From assembly GCF_014695975.1 (NCBI RefSeq), contig NZ_JACJPI010000058.1:62001-126000 (forward strand): 64,000 bases of DNA, in the 5' to 3' direction. Source of the DNA: Leptolyngbya sp. FACHB-321 (GTDB lineage Bacteria; Cyanobacteriota; Cyanobacteriia; Leptolyngbyales; Leptolyngbyaceae). The position numbers were made by a program, and so were the translations under genes. The notes under the pieces were generated by a model. That model worked only from the letters and a program-made list of their open reading frames with translations. It ran no database searches and was not told the DNA's origin. Each line of letters starts with the position of its first letter. Within the stretch, counting starts at the first letter, position 1. This document shows, piece after piece, positions 40,650 through 49,759 of this stretch.

Positions 40650-40790
40650 TTTCGACTTCGCGTTCAACGTTTCGGCTGAGCGCCCTTCAGCTTGAGCGCT
40701 CAGGTCAAAAGCTCAGGTCGAAAGCGCACGCCGAAGTCTCAAGACTCCCAGTCCTGTTTGTGGGCAGGTTGAGCACAGTCGAAACTCGAT
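40650..40790. repeat. TTTCGACTTCG / GTCGAAAC complex intergenic repeat
   Basis: TTTCGACTTCG at 40650-40660 is opposed by AGGTCGAAAG (about 40714) and AGTCGAAACT (about 40777), and GCTCAGGTCAAAAGC/GCTCAGGTCGAAAGC occur as a direct repeat. The arrangement resembles palindromic REP-like intergenic elements found in many cyanobacteria. Confidence 0.55.
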
Positions 40791-40920
40791 CTCTAAGTAG
40801 TGCTTAATTTAACCCTCCTACTTAAAGCTTCTATTTGCTTAGGAAGTATGAGCGACAGTACGAAGCTGTAGAGAGCTAGCAGTCAAGCAACAAGCTTAGT
40901 TGCGTCTGGTGAAGCAAAGG

Positions 40921-41007
40921 CATAGCAAAAGGATGAAGGCTAAATAGAAGCCTTGTTTAAAGGAAGTTTCAGGTTTGTGTCTGCCCTAACGTTCTCTTCG
41001 ACTGCTA
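40921..41007 (-). repeat. Dispersed about 90-bp element, copy B
   Basis: Reverse-complement copy of the element at 17425-17516: the 37-bp core AGGTTTGTGTCTGCCCTAAC through CTTCGACTGCTA differs at five positions, and the flank with CTTCCTTT, CAAGG, CTTC and CATCCTT also matches with small indels. A third partial copy is at 58807-58852. Confidence 0.7.
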
Positions 41008-41026
41008 CAAGTGAAGCCATACAGCC

Positions 41027-41053
41027 AAAAAAAAGGGGCAAAACTGCCCCCTT
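41027..41053 (-). terminator. Strong intrinsic terminator, minus strand
   Basis: Stem AAG-GGGGCA / TGCCCC-TT with a GTTT loop, followed by eight T residues on the minus strand. It is about 300 bp past the nearest minus-strand stop codon (41349), which suggests an extra transcript or a long 3' UTR. Confidence 0.85.
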
Positions 41054-41167
41054 AGCCTCTCATGATAGATTGTGAAAACATTTCCGCGAGCCATAGCTAC
41101 TGACAGGGCATCTTATCAAGTCCTGTCTTCTCAGTAGGTTTACCGTTCGCCTGAATTACTTTCTACA
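41027..41167 (-). ncRNA. Candidate structured small RNA with intrinsic terminator
   Basis: On the minus strand a TATACT -10-like box (41174-41179) precedes about 140 nt lacking a credible frame. It contains a compound hairpin at 41097-41137: CTACT pairs with AGTAG and, after a 5-nt bulge, GACAGG pairs with CCTGTC. It ends at a GC-rich terminator (AAGGGGGCAGTTTTGCCCC followed by eight T). The alternative is that it is only the 3' UTR of the aminotransferase gene, whose stop is about 180 bp upstream. I could not match it to tmRNA, RNase P RNA or SRP RNA; a 6S-like or photosynthesis-regulatory sRNA remains possible but unproven. Confidence 0.45.
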
Positions 41168-41348
41168 TTTTCAAGTATAAACCCGGATGCGCTTGAATTG
41201 GTAAAGTCAGGGTTCAATCTAGTGAAGTTTAGATGAAGACAAACAGGTTGAAAGCCAGCGTTATAGCGGTTTTTACTTACTGCGGCACCTACTGACGCCA
41301 TGCTTCCCTAATCACCTATACCTTGCTCTATGAGGAACCGCTGCTTTA

Positions 41349-42533
41349 TCAGTGGGAATGCAAGAAGTCAGCGATTCTAGCCACGGCTGTCTCTAAAATG
41401 GCGGGTTCGTGAACCAGAGCAAACCGCACGTATCCTTCACCAGACTTACCAAAGCCAGCACCAGGCGAGACGGCTACACCCGTCGCTTCGACTAGCTGGG
41501 TACAAAAATGGACGGATTGCGTTGCCCAGGGTTCCGGCAGTTTTGCCCAAACGTACATCGTGGCGGCTGGTGAGGGCACCTCCCAACCAATCTGATGCAG
41601 TGCGTCTACAAATGCATCACGACGCTGACGAAAGATTTTGACACTTGCCTCAACGTTCGCTTGTGTTCCCGTTAAGGCGGCGATCGCCCCATTTAAAATC
41701 CCTCGATACTGGTTAAAGTCAACCACCGTCTTGACCTGTCGCAGCGCCCGAATAAGAGCCGCATTGCCGATCGCATACCCCACCCGAAATCCGCCCATGT
41801 TGTAGGACTTGGACATGGTAAAAAACTCGATCGAAACCGTCTTATCAGGATCGGCTTGCAGTATAGAGGGTGGCTGAACCCCGTCAAACACGAAATCTGC
41901 ATACGGAAAGTCATGTACCAGCACTAAATTATGCTGCTGACAAAAGGCGACCGCAGACAGAAAGAAAGACAAGGGCGCGATCGCGGTCGTGGGATTGTGA
42001 GGATAGCTCAATACCATCAGGCGTGCTTGCGCCAGGACAGGGGCAGGGATATCCTCAAACGCAGGTAGAAAATCGCGATCGATGTGCAGTGGCATGGGAT
42101 AGATCTGCCCACCTGCTAAATAAACGCCGCCTGCATGAGACGGGTAGCCAGGATCTTGCAGTAACGCAAAATCACCTGGATTTAGAATCGCCAAAGGCAA
42201 ATGTGCAGTGCCTTCTTGAGAACCGATCAGCGACAAAACTTCTGTTTCTGGATCAACGGCAACGCCAAACTTCTGGGTGTACCAGGTAGCTGCCGCTTGC
42301 CGAAACGCCCGTGTACCGTGGTACAGGAGATAGCCGTGTGTTTCTGGGTCAGGCAAGGAACGAGCGATCGCATCCAGCACAGACGCATCAGCAGGCAAGT
42401 CAGACGATCCTAAGGAAAGGTCAATCAAAGTCTGCCCTGCTGCTCTAGCTCTAGCTTTTGCCTGATCCATATCGGCAAACACATTGGACTGTAGCGATTT
42501 AAGGCGGTTAGCAAATTGCATGGCAGTTAGCAT
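41349..42533 (-). CDS. Class I/II PLP aminotransferase (LL-diaminopimelate/aspartate aminotransferase-like)
   Basis: A fold-type I PLP enzyme of 394 residues from ATG 42533, or 390 from ATG 42521 (MQFANRLKSLQSNVFADMD). The cofactor lysine is in FTMSKSYNMGGFRVGYA near residue 245. Other family marks are LSLGSSDLPAD, DPGYPSHAGGVYLAGG, SYPHNPTTAI (the Asn that contacts PLP) and the C-terminal Arg in GYVRFALVHEP. It is most like the DapL-related/aspartate aminotransferase group; the amino donor and acceptor cannot be fixed by sequence. Its downstream region carries the candidate small RNA. Confidence 0.88.
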   Translation of the reverse strand: MLTAMQFANRLKSLQSNVFADMDQAKARARAAGQTLIDLSLGSSDLPADASVLDAIARSLPDPETHGYLLYHGTRAFRQAAATWYTQKFGVAVDPETEVLSLIGSQEGTAHLPLAILNPGDFALLQDPGYPSHAGGVYLAGGQIYPMPLHIDRDFLPAFEDIPAPVLAQARLMVLSYPHNPTTAIAPLSFFLSAVAFCQQHNLVLVHDFPYADFVFDGVQPPSILQADPDKTVSIEFFTMSKSYNMGGFRVGYAIGNAALIRALRQVKTVVDFNQYRGILNGAIAALTGTQANVEASVKIFRQRRDAFVDALHQIGWEVPSPAATMYVWAKLPEPWATQSVHFCTQLVEATGVAVSPGAGFGKSGEGYVRFALVHEPAILETAVARIADFLHSH

Positions 42534-42842
42534 TGAGCCGTCAAGCTTGGGCGTACTCCGTTAGGTTACACCTGGCGATCGACTTAAAGAAGTGTTGTCA
42601 ACTGAGAAACTTCAGTCTATCGTTTTGGGCTAGCTGCTATAGGCTTCGCAAACAAAAAGATAGCTGTTGTGGCGTGTGCCAGCCCTTTGGCTCACGGCTT
42701 AAAACGCTGCCGAGAAGACTTGTACTGTTCTAACGCTTGGGGCAAGACACTAATGCTTTCATCCTTTGCTTCGACCAAGCACGTCAGCAAAGCCATACCG
42801 CTTCAGTTCATATAGCTAGCTCATTGGATTGTCAGCCTAAAA
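42534..42842. other. Gene-free region upstream of the aminotransferase
   Basis: A 309-bp stretch; short plus-strand frames at 42533-42733 and 42737-42928 have no protein-like features and the second overlaps the SRPBCC gene. I see no hairpin or repeat of note. It should contain the aminotransferase promoter. Confidence 0.3.
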
Positions 42843-43292
42843 TCACAGATTCGCTTTTGCTTGGAGCGCATATTGCCGAAACCGCTCTAAATCTGCGTGC
42901 AGCGTTGATTCCACCACTCGCCCAATGAAGAGATTATCAAGGAGTTGACCGAGAAAGCCAGGAATCGCGTAGCCGACGGACATTTTGACGATGCTGCCTT
43001 TATCACCGCGATCGTAAAAGCGAATCGCACCCCGGTTAGGCAACCCATCGACTGATTCCCATTGAATAATTTGATTCTGCACCACCTTCGCAATGCGAGA
43101 GAGCCAGGTAAACTCCAAACCTCCCGTTGCCAGCTTCCAGCGCGACAGTTCAGGCTGGTCTTCAAGGACTTTGACAGAATCAATCCACTTCATCCATCGG
43201 GGCATTTGCTCCAGGTCAGACCAAAGACCCCAGACAACTTCGATCGGGGCATCAACTTCTACTTGGACGCTGTGTTCGAGCCAGTTGGACAT
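42843..43292 (-). CDS. SRPBCC (START-like) family protein downstream of zeta-carotene desaturase
   Basis: A 149-residue protein of the polyketide cyclase/START-like fold, which makes a hydrophobic ligand pocket. Visible signature: HSVQVEVDAPIEVVWGLWSD at the N-terminus, MPRWMKWIDSVKVLED, then SVGYAIPGFLGQLLDNLFIG and a long C-terminal helix with ESTLHADLERFRQYA. It lies 89 bp downstream of the zeta-carotene desaturase gene on the same strand, an arrangement common in cyanobacteria, so a link to carotenoid or lipid handling is plausible. No direct function is known. Confidence 0.88.
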   Translation of the reverse strand: MSNWLEHSVQVEVDAPIEVVWGLWSDLEQMPRWMKWIDSVKVLEDQPELSRWKLATGGLEFTWLSRIAKVVQNQIIQWESVDGLPNRGAIRFYDRGDKGSIVKMSVGYAIPGFLGQLLDNLFIGRVVESTLHADLERFRQYALQAKANL

Positions 43293-43299
43293 GAGGGAA

Positions 43300-43327
43300 A
43301 AGTTATGAGTTTTGAGTTTTGAGTTGA
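43300..43327 (+). repeat. GAGTTTT heptamer tandem repeat
   Basis: Three to four units of about 7 bp (AAGTTAT, GAGTTTT, GAGTTTT, GAGTTGA) occupy the spacer between the SRPBCC gene and the carotene desaturase gene. A clear example of the heptameric intergenic repeats of this genome. Confidence 0.7.
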
Positions 43328-43381
43328 TTTGACTACTGGCAATACTTTCAGCCTTTAGCGTTTAGCCTTTCTGTCTCTTCC

Positions 43382-44851
43382 CTAGTAGTTAAACAATCCC
43401 ATGCCTTGAACCTTGTGCCCTGTTGGTTCCAGAATCGCTTGTGCGGCTTGTCTACCAGAGATGGTTGCTCCTTCCATGCTATCGATATAATCTTGCTGAG
43501 TGTAACTGCCCGCAAGGAAGAAGTTAGCGATCGGCGTTTTTTGTGCAGGACGATACGGATCCATGCCGGGAGCCTCGCGATAGAGGGATTGGGCAAGTTT
43601 AACAACACTGTACCAGGTCATCTTGAGGTCGCGGGAGGAAGGGAAAAGGTCGTGGACTTGTTTAAGGACGTGTTGCGCGATCGCCTCATTGCTCTGTTTG
43701 ATAAATGGATCGCCCGGAGTTAGCACCAGTTGCAGTAGAGAACCTTCTCCTTCGCGGTAGTAATTGCTGGGGCTTGTCAGCGCCATATCAGCAAAGCAAG
43801 AAAAGTCAGCATCGGGCGTGTAGAGCAGGTTATCAATGCCAGTAGCGTGATCCAGTTGTTTGCGTTGCGCGGAGTCATGCAGCTCTGTTACCCAGCCATC
43901 AAAGCGAAGCTGCACAGTCGCCACAGGAACCGCATCCAGCTTGTAGATATTGTCGAACTCTTTCCAGGTACGCCATTCGGTAGGCAAAAGTCGTTGAATA
44001 CCGGGGATATCGCAGGCGGCGAGGTAGGCATCAGCCGCGATCGTCTCTTCAGTGTCATCTTTGGTAACGACTAAGCCTGTGACGTGGGTTTGATCGCCTT
44101 CGCCTTCAAAGAGAACCTGACGAATACGGCGGCGAGTATGGATCTTGGTGCCGCGGGCTTCCAGGTAGTCCACGATCGGCTTGTGCAGATACTCGTGGGG
44201 CGACCCTTCTAACATTCGCAGCACTGAGGCTTCTGTCTTAGCAGCAAAGAACTGAAAGATAGTGAGCATACAGCGAGCAGAGATATTTTCGGTGTCAATG
44301 AAACCGAGGGCATAGGCGATCGGGTTCCACATCCGCTTCAGACTACCGTTCGAGCCACCTTGCTTGCGAAACCAGTCGGCAAAGCTGATACCATCCAAGT
44401 TGCGAATGCTTTTCATGGCACCGTCAAAGTCTACCAAGCCACGCACAATAGGGCTGGTGCCAAGGGCGATCGCGTTCTGCACTTTATCCTGCACCGAAAG
44501 CTGGGAGGTCGTGAAGAATGCCTTCAAACCATTAAAGGGCGCACCGGTGATGAAGCGAAAATCCAGCATCCCGGTTTGTCCACCGCGGTTAATGAAGGTA
44601 TGGGTGTGTTCCTTGAGCAGCAAACTCTCAAAGGCTCCCACCTTTTTCATTAGGTCAAACAGGTTGTAGTAGCAGCCAAAAAAGACGTGCAGACCCATTT
44701 CTAAATGGTTGCCGTCTGCATCAACCCAACTGCCTACCTTGCCACCCACAAACGGACGAGACTCAAAAATTTCCACTTCATGTCCGGCATCGGCTAACTC
44801 AACGGCTGCTGCCAAACCTGCCAGTCCCGCGCCCACGATCGCAACTCGCAT
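43382..44851 (-). CDS. crtQ: Zeta-carotene desaturase
   Basis: The FAD-dependent plant-type desaturase (also zds) turns 9,9'-di-cis-zeta-carotene into prolycopene via neurosporene, using plastoquinone. The 489-residue protein starts at ATG 44851 with the dinucleotide loop [20 protein letters not shown]; the GTG at 44878 is nine codons upstream and less likely. Other landmarks: [32 protein letters not shown] and the C-terminal FAD motif [20 protein letters not shown]. It is essential for coloured carotenoids that protect the photosystems. It forms an apparent operon with the SRPBCC gene. Confidence 0.96.
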   Translation of the reverse strand: MRVAIVGAGLAGLAAAVELADAGHEVEIFESRPFVGGKVGSWVDADGNHLEMGLHVFFGCYYNLFDLMKKVGAFESLLLKEHTHTFINRGGQTGMLDFRFITGAPFNGLKAFFTTSQLSVQDKVQNAIALGTSPIVRGLVDFDGAMKSIRNLDGISFADWFRKQGGSNGSLKRMWNPIAYALGFIDTENISARCMLTIFQFFAAKTEASVLRMLEGSPHEYLHKPIVDYLEARGTKIHTRRRIRQVLFEGEGDQTHVTGLVVTKDDTEETIAADAYLAACDIPGIQRLLPTEWRTWKEFDNIYKLDAVPVATVQLRFDGWVTELHDSAQRKQLDHATGIDNLLYTPDADFSCFADMALTSPSNYYREGEGSLLQLVLTPGDPFIKQSNEAIAQHVLKQVHDLFPSSRDLKMTWYSVVKLAQSLYREAPGMDPYRPAQKTPIANFFLAGSYTQQDYIDSMEGATISGRQAAQAILEPTGHKVQGMGLFNY

Positions 44852-45017
44852 TCTGTCTTCTCGCTTAGATTGCTTCACATATTGTAAAGGAATGTGCGGG
44901 TAGATGAGCGGCAGGCGCTTACTGCAACTGATTCACCCATTGGCGAAATTGGCGTATCAGGCTCGTCATTCTTAGCATTCGACCGTCGTCAACACCTGAT
45001 GCAATGGAGCGATCGCC

Positions 45018-45593
45018 TTACTGAATGAGAGTTTTTTCAATGCGACGATCGGGGATGAGCCAAAAGATTGCGATCACAGTGTAGATTAAGCAGGCAACCC
45101 ACGCATTGACAAAAGCCAGTGGAATAGCCACCGCATAAAGGATGACCGAAATCTTACCTTTAAAGTCCTCCCTGATAGCCGTCCCCAAAGTAGAATCCTT
45201 ACCGTGGCTAGCAATGAGGACGCGGGTCAAAATAAAGTAAGCGATCGCGGCAAACATGAGCACCACACCATAGACTGCAACGGGGATGGCAGCAAAGGCG
45301 TTCTCGCCCATCCAACCAGTCATAAACGGAAAGAGTGACAACCAGAATAACAAATGCAAATTCGCCCAGAGAACACTGCCTTTTACAGAGTGAACTGCCT
45401 GAAATAGGTGGTGATGATTGTTCCAGTAGATGCCGATATAGACATAACTGAGAACATAGCTCAAAAAGATTGGAATCAGCGGACGTAGCTCTGACAGATC
45501 GGCTTTATGCGGCACCTTCATTTCCAGCACCATGATCGTGATGATGATAGCAAGGACACCATCGCTGAATGCTTCTAACCTGCCTTTTCCCAT
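45018..45593 (-). CDS. TMEM175-family potassium channel-like protein
   Basis: A 191-residue membrane protein with six predicted helices and the TMEM175 signature RLEAFSDGVLAIIITIMVLE in helix 1, where FSD is the selectivity/gate motif. Bacterial TMEM175 proteins assemble as tetramers and conduct potassium. The start is ATG 45593 (MGKGRLEAFSDG); the 33-residue upstream extension to 45692 is not protein-like. Other landmarks: YIGIYWNNHHHLFQAV and NLHLLFWLSLFPFMTGWMG. No neighbour suggests a specific regulatory role. Confidence 0.92.
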   Translation of the reverse strand: MGKGRLEAFSDGVLAIIITIMVLEMKVPHKADLSELRPLIPIFLSYVLSYVYIGIYWNNHHHLFQAVHSVKGSVLWANLHLLFWLSLFPFMTGWMGENAFAAIPVAVYGVVLMFAAIAYFILTRVLIASHGKDSTLGTAIREDFKGKISVILYAVAIPLAFVNAWVACLIYTVIAIFWLIPDRRIEKTLIQ

Positions 45594-46019
45594 AGTATTG
45601 ATGCTCCTTTTTGTGCTTTCACACGTTGAAAATAGGCTGTCGGTTCGACCCCAAAAAGCTCTATGTTTTGCAGCGCTCGCCGTCAGAGACACAACAATAG
45701 CTCTGATGCAATGGTAGAAGGTAAGGGGCTTATCGTAATGTTCCCGCGTTACCCGTGATCAAAAACTGCATGACGCAGTCTAGTCTGGTCATCCGAAAAC
45801 AGTTATGACACTGCGTTGTGTCAATTGTCTTCATGCTTAAAGTGAACCCAGTATAAAGCCCTGTTGATTCACTTCCTAGCCACAAGCAGAATTTACCTAC
45901 GACTGACCGTTCTACCAGGCACATTGATCGACCTGTGTGCTGCTTCGATCGACATGGCGAAGTTGGGCATTCTGAAGCAATGACTTCTACAGAAGCGTGT
46001 CATCAGGGAAGCATCAAGC
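45594..46019. other. Divergent gene-free region between TMEM175 and recQ
   Basis: This 426-bp stretch separates divergent genes and should hold both promoters. I noticed two small hairpins (ACTGC-ATGAC-GCAGT near 45767 and GACAC-TGCGTT-GTGTC near 45807) but no supported gene or RNA. Confidence 0.3.
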
Positions 46020-47468
46020 ATGAATCATCCGACTGTGTCTGTGCGTGAAACCATTCGCGCGAAGCTGAAACAGATTTGGGGGTATGACGATTTTCGATCA
46101 CCTCAGGGAGAAATTGTCCAGTGCTTGCTGGAGCAACGGGACGCGCTGATCATCATGCCGACTGGCGGGGGGAAATCCCTCTGTTTTCAGCTTCCAGCGT
46201 TGATGCAAACTGGGTTGACGATCGTTGTGTCGCCATTGGTGGCGCTGATGGAAAACCAGGTGCAGGAACTTCGCCAACGCCGTTTGCCTGCCGCCTTGCT
46301 GCATAGTGAAGTGTCCAAACAACAGCGCCGACAAACGTTGTGGGCATTAGAAAACCAAAGTCTGCGGTTGCTCTACCTTTCGCCTGAAACGCTGCTGAGT
46401 GAGGCTGTCTGGGAGCGGTTATGTCAGCCCAATCTCAAAATTAACGGACTCATTTTGGACGAGGCTCACTGCTTGGTCCAGTGGGGCGATACATTTCGTC
46501 CAGCGTATTATCGGTTGGGTATAGTGCGTCCAGCCTTACTGAAGTGTAAGCCAGAGGGGACAAAGATTGCGATCGCTGCCTTCACTGCCACTGCCAACCC
46601 TGACGCTCAGCAAACGATTCAGCGAGTGCTGCAACTCCAACAGCCAGAAGTCTTTCGGCTCAATCCCTACCGCACCAATTTGCACCTCAATGTGCAGGTA
46701 GTTTGGACACCCAGGCAGCGACGGCAGCAAATGCTGAAGTTTATTCAAGCGCAGCTAGGGCAAGCGGGATTAGTGTATGTCCGCACTCGTCGCGATAGTG
46801 AAACTCTGGCAGAGTGGCTGTCGCAGCAAGGTTTTCAGACGGCAGCCTATCATGCAGGGCTGAGTGCTGATGAGCGTCGGCAGCTTGAAAAAGCCTGGTT
46901 AGGTGGCACAATACAGTTCGTTATCTGCACCTGCGCCTTTGGCATGGGGATTGACAAACCAGATTGCCGTTGGGTCGTGCATTTTCACTCGCCGCTGCTG
47001 CTATCAGAGTATGTGCAGGAAGTCGGACGAGCCGGACGGGACGGAAAACCTGCTACAGCTCTGACGCTCATCAGCGAGACAACAGGCTGGCTTGATCCAG
47101 AAGACAAACAGCGACGACAGTTTTTTGTCGAACAGGCACAAAAGCAGCAGCGATCAGCGCAGGCACTTAGCCACAAATTGCCAACTCAAGGGGATGTCGC
47201 TAGCGTTAGCAGACAATTTAAGGATGGCGCGATCGCCCTCTCTCTGCTCAACAGCACCGGACACCTGGAATGGTCTGATCCGTTCCATTACGTGATGAAG
47301 TCTGGAAACGTTGATCGCACAGGACAATCAAATACTCAGGCTGCCAAACAGATGACCGAGTACCTTAAAACGCGAGACTGTCGTTGGCGCTTTTTGCTTA
47401 GTGCGTTTGGGTTTGAGGCAGACGCATTGAACTTACGCTGTGGGCACTGTGATAACTGCCGCCACTAG
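46020..47468 (+). CDS. recQ: RecQ-family ATP-dependent DNA helicase
   Basis: A 482-residue superfamily 2 helicase, 3'-5' polarity by family. Motifs in order: RSPQGEIVQCLLEQRDALII (motif 0), MPTGGGKSLCFQLP (Walker A), VVSPLVALMENQVQ, LILDEAHCLVQWG (DEAH), AFTATANPDAQ, and the C-terminal helicase motifs VYVRTRRDSETLAEWL and QEVGRAGRDGKP. The RecQ-Ct zinc site is present at the extreme C-terminus (RCGHCDNC). The HRDC domain of longer RecQ proteins is missing, as in many cyanobacterial short RecQ forms. It stands convergent with rph. Confidence 0.94.
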   Translation: MNHPTVSVRETIRAKLKQIWGYDDFRSPQGEIVQCLLEQRDALIIMPTGGGKSLCFQLPALMQTGLTIVVSPLVALMENQVQELRQRRLPAALLHSEVSKQQRRQTLWALENQSLRLLYLSPETLLSEAVWERLCQPNLKINGLILDEAHCLVQWGDTFRPAYYRLGIVRPALLKCKPEGTKIAIAAFTATANPDAQQTIQRVLQLQQPEVFRLNPYRTNLHLNVQVVWTPRQRRQQMLKFIQAQLGQAGLVYVRTRRDSETLAEWLSQQGFQTAAYHAGLSADERRQLEKAWLGGTIQFVICTCAFGMGIDKPDCRWVVHFHSPLLLSEYVQEVGRAGRDGKPATALTLISETTGWLDPEDKQRRQFFVEQAQKQQRSAQALSHKLPTQGDVASVSRQFKDGAIALSLLNSTGHLEWSDPFHYVMKSGNVDRTGQSNTQAAKQMTEYLKTRDCRWRFLLSAFGFEADALNLRCGHCDNCRH

Positions 47469-47605
47469 AGCCTGGGGGCTGAGAATAAAACTAAACGTCA
47501 GTTCGACCGATCGAGGAAGCCAAGAAGTAAGCTAGAACTCTCTTTGCCGTCTTTCAAACCTCAGCGATCGTCGTTTAATCGTCACGACAACAAGCCTGCT
47601 AGAGG

Positions 47606-48319
47606 CTAAAACGCGCGAAGCTGTGCGTCTAGCAACTCCTGAATGCCCTTTTCAGCAGTGTCCAGAATGCGGTTGAGTTGGGCACGGCTAAAGCTACCTG
47701 TTTCGGCAGTGCCTTGAATTTCGATCAATTCCAGCTTTTCGTTCATTACCACATTGCAGTCAAGCTCGGCGGCGACATCTTCGGGATAGTTGAGGTCGAG
47801 TAAGGGTTGGTCATCAATCAATCCCACAGAAACCGCAGCCACTTGATGGATGATGGGCGATCGCGCCAGTTCCCCCTTTGCCACCAGTTGATCCAGTGCA
47901 TCCTTCAGCGCCACAAAGCCGCCCGTGATGGACGTGGTGCGTGTACCAGCATCCGCTTGCAGCACATCGGCATCAACGACGATCGTGCGTTCGCCCAGCA
48001 GTGCCATATCCAGGGTCGATCGCAAACTGCGCCCAATCAATCGTTGAATCTCCTGCGTCCGACCAGAGAGCTTCATGAGTTCTCGCTCCTGGCGATCTGG
48101 CGTGGCACCGGGCAGCATACGATATTCTGCCGTTAGCCAGCCCTGCCCCTTACCTTCCAAAAATCTGGGCACTTTCGGCTGAATGGAGACATTACAAAGC
48201 ACCTGCGTATCACCACATTTTGCTAACACCGATGCTGCTGCAAAGCGCGTAAAGTTGCGCTCAAAGCTCACCGGGCGCAACTGATTCGATCGTCGACCAT
48301 CTGGACGCTGCCAAGCCAT
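47606..48319 (-). CDS. rph: Ribonuclease PH
   Basis: A 237-residue phosphorolytic 3'-5' exoribonuclease trimming tRNA precursors. Family marks: [20 protein letters not shown] at the start, [19 protein letters not shown] with the RNA-binding arginine, and [20 protein letters not shown] with phosphate-binding TGTRTT-like ADAGTRT. Full length. It lies 69 bp downstream of adk on the same strand, so the two are likely in one short operon. ATG at 48319 is the natural start. Confidence 0.97.
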   Translation of the reverse strand: MAWQRPDGRRSNQLRPVSFERNFTRFAAASVLAKCGDTQVLCNVSIQPKVPRFLEGKGQGWLTAEYRMLPGATPDRQERELMKLSGRTQEIQRLIGRSLRSTLDMALLGERTIVVDADVLQADAGTRTTSITGGFVALKDALDQLVAKGELARSPIIHQVAAVSVGLIDDQPLLDLNYPEDVAAELDCNVVMNEKLELIEIQGTAETGSFSRAQLNRILDTAEKGIQELLDAQLRAF

Positions 48320-48388
48320 ACGTTTGCCTCAAATCCCCTTGCTCAGGATACAGGGGTTAGAGCTAGGGGGCTAGGGGCACGACTGTTC

Positions 48389-48943
48389 TTACTGCGGCTT
48401 GAGCTGTTGCACGATTGCTTGCTGTACCTGAGCGATCGCCTGATTGCCATCGACCTTGAGTAGGCGATCGCGCATAGCGTAGTACTCCAGCAGTGGCGTA
48501 GTGCACTCATGAAAGAGAGTGATGCGCCGCTGAATTGCTTCTAAGGTATCGTCAGTTCTGGCTCTTGTCAGCGAACGACTGACCAAAACCGAGTCGGGAA
48601 CCTGAAGTAAAATCGCAAAATCCAACTGCTGGTCAAGTGTATCGAGCAGAAAATCAAGCTCCTCTGCCTGAAACGCCGTGCGAGGATAGCCTTCGAGCAG
48701 CCAGCCTTGCACCACATCTGGTTGCAATAAGCGCTGTCGAATGAGGTCAATCATGCTGTTATCGGAGACCAATTCACCCTGCTCAACTTGCGTTTGCACC
48801 TGCTTGCCCAGTTCCGTTTGAGCTGCGATCGCGCTTCGCAGAATATCGCCAGTTGAAATCCCAGTGATGCCTAACGATTGACACAGTTGCTCTGCTTGCG
48901 TTCCTTTTCCGGCTCCTGGTCCTCCCAAAATAACGAGTTTCAT
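48389..48943 (-). CDS. adk: Adenylate kinase
   Basis: A 184-residue kinase that interconverts ATP and AMP with two ADP. The P-loop is ILGGPGAGKGTQAEQL, the AMP-site motif is GISTGDILRSAIAA, and WLLEGYPRTAFQAEELD carries the other AMP motif. The LID is of the short type (about 11 residues around TRARTDDTLEAIQRR) with no zinc cysteines. It is an upstream partner of rph. A second adk elsewhere is common in cyanobacteria; this one is shorter than the ribosomal-operon form. Confidence 0.93.
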   Translation of the reverse strand: MKLVILGGPGAGKGTQAEQLCQSLGITGISTGDILRSAIAAQTELGKQVQTQVEQGELVSDNSMIDLIRQRLLQPDVVQGWLLEGYPRTAFQAEELDFLLDTLDQQLDFAILLQVPDSVLVSRSLTRARTDDTLEAIQRRITLFHECTTPLLEYYAMRDRLLKVDGNQAIAQVQQAIVQQLKPQ

Positions 48944-49155
48944 GGCTGACGGCTCCTGCTGCTTGGCTCAAGGCTATTTTGCACCATTTCTCATGACACC
49001 ACTGCACGATCGTATGATTAGTACCTTATGCTTGACGGACTATTACATATAGTGTTTGATGTGGGAGAAACCCTGCAAATCACGCTAGATTCTGAGTACT
49101 TCAAAAAGTTTAAGACTAACGCTGATACTAGTTAATCGTTACCTGGATATAGCTT

Positions 49156-49692
49156 ATGGTTTCACAGATCGAAACCCCCTCGATCGATGTCGGTCATCAA
49201 CTCACCCATCGGGTTGAAGGGCTGGTACAGGTTTTTACGTGTTCGCATCGCAGCTTTTTTACCAACGTGATGGCGCAGGCGTTGCGGATTGCTGGACAGG
49301 GCACACCCGTATTGGTCGTGCAGTTTCTCAAGGGTGGTATTGGTCAAGGCTACGAGCATCCGGTGCAATTGGGTCAAAACCTGGACTGGATTCGCTGCAA
49401 TTTGCCGCGCTGTATTGATACGCCCCAGTTGGATGAAGAGGAGACGCGATCGCTGTTGGAGCTGTGGGAGTATACGCAGGCGATCGTCCTGGAAGGTAAA
49501 TACGAACTGGTAGTGCTGGATGAACTGAGTTTGGCAGTCAATTTTGGGCTGATTGCTGATACAGAGGTGCTATCACTCCTGCAACAGCGTCCGCGTCACG
49601 TGGATATTATCCTTACGGGACCAGAAATGCCGCGATCGCTCCTTGACGTAGCGGATCAAATCACCGAACTCCGGCGTAGCCATCAGCCTTAG
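49156..49692 (+). CDS. CobO/CobA-like P-loop-family protein lacking Walker A
   Basis: A 178-residue protein similar over its whole length to ATP:corrinoid adenosyltransferase (CobO/BtuR): QALRIAGQGTPVLVVQFLKG, LELWEYTQAIVLEGKYELVV, DELSLAVNFGLI and VDIILTGPEMPRSLLDVADQ. The position of the GDGKGKTTA Walker A motif is occupied by FTCSHRSFFTN, so normal ATP binding is unlikely. Cyanobacterial relatives keep the same substitution by my recollection, which points to a conserved new role rather than recent decay. It lies 68 bp upstream of dcd on the same strand. Confidence 0.8.
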   Translation: MVSQIETPSIDVGHQLTHRVEGLVQVFTCSHRSFFTNVMAQALRIAGQGTPVLVVQFLKGGIGQGYEHPVQLGQNLDWIRCNLPRCIDTPQLDEEETRSLLELWEYTQAIVLEGKYELVVLDELSLAVNFGLIADTEVLSLLQQRPRHVDIILTGPEMPRSLLDVADQITELRRSHQP

Positions 49693-49759
49693 CCTTTAGC
49701 GTTCAGCTATCAGCTTTACAAAGATAGTCATCACTCAGAGCCATCAAACCTAACCAGTC

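Larger units (their letters stand above)
40620..41348. other. 729-bp gene-free region with repeats and an sRNA candidate
   Basis: Between two genes transcribed toward each other. From left to right it holds a GTCGAAAC-type complex repeat (about 40650-40790), copy B of the dispersed 90-bp element (40921-41007), and a minus-strand terminator with a structured candidate RNA (41027-41167). No protein gene was supported in it. Confidence 0.6.

Noticed and set aside
40620-41348. CRISPR array
   Set aside because: The repeats are few, imperfect, of unequal spacing, and no cas gene is nearby.
42533-42928. Two short plus-strand frames upstream of the aminotransferase
   Set aside because: No domain features, and one overlaps the SRPBCC gene on the other strand.
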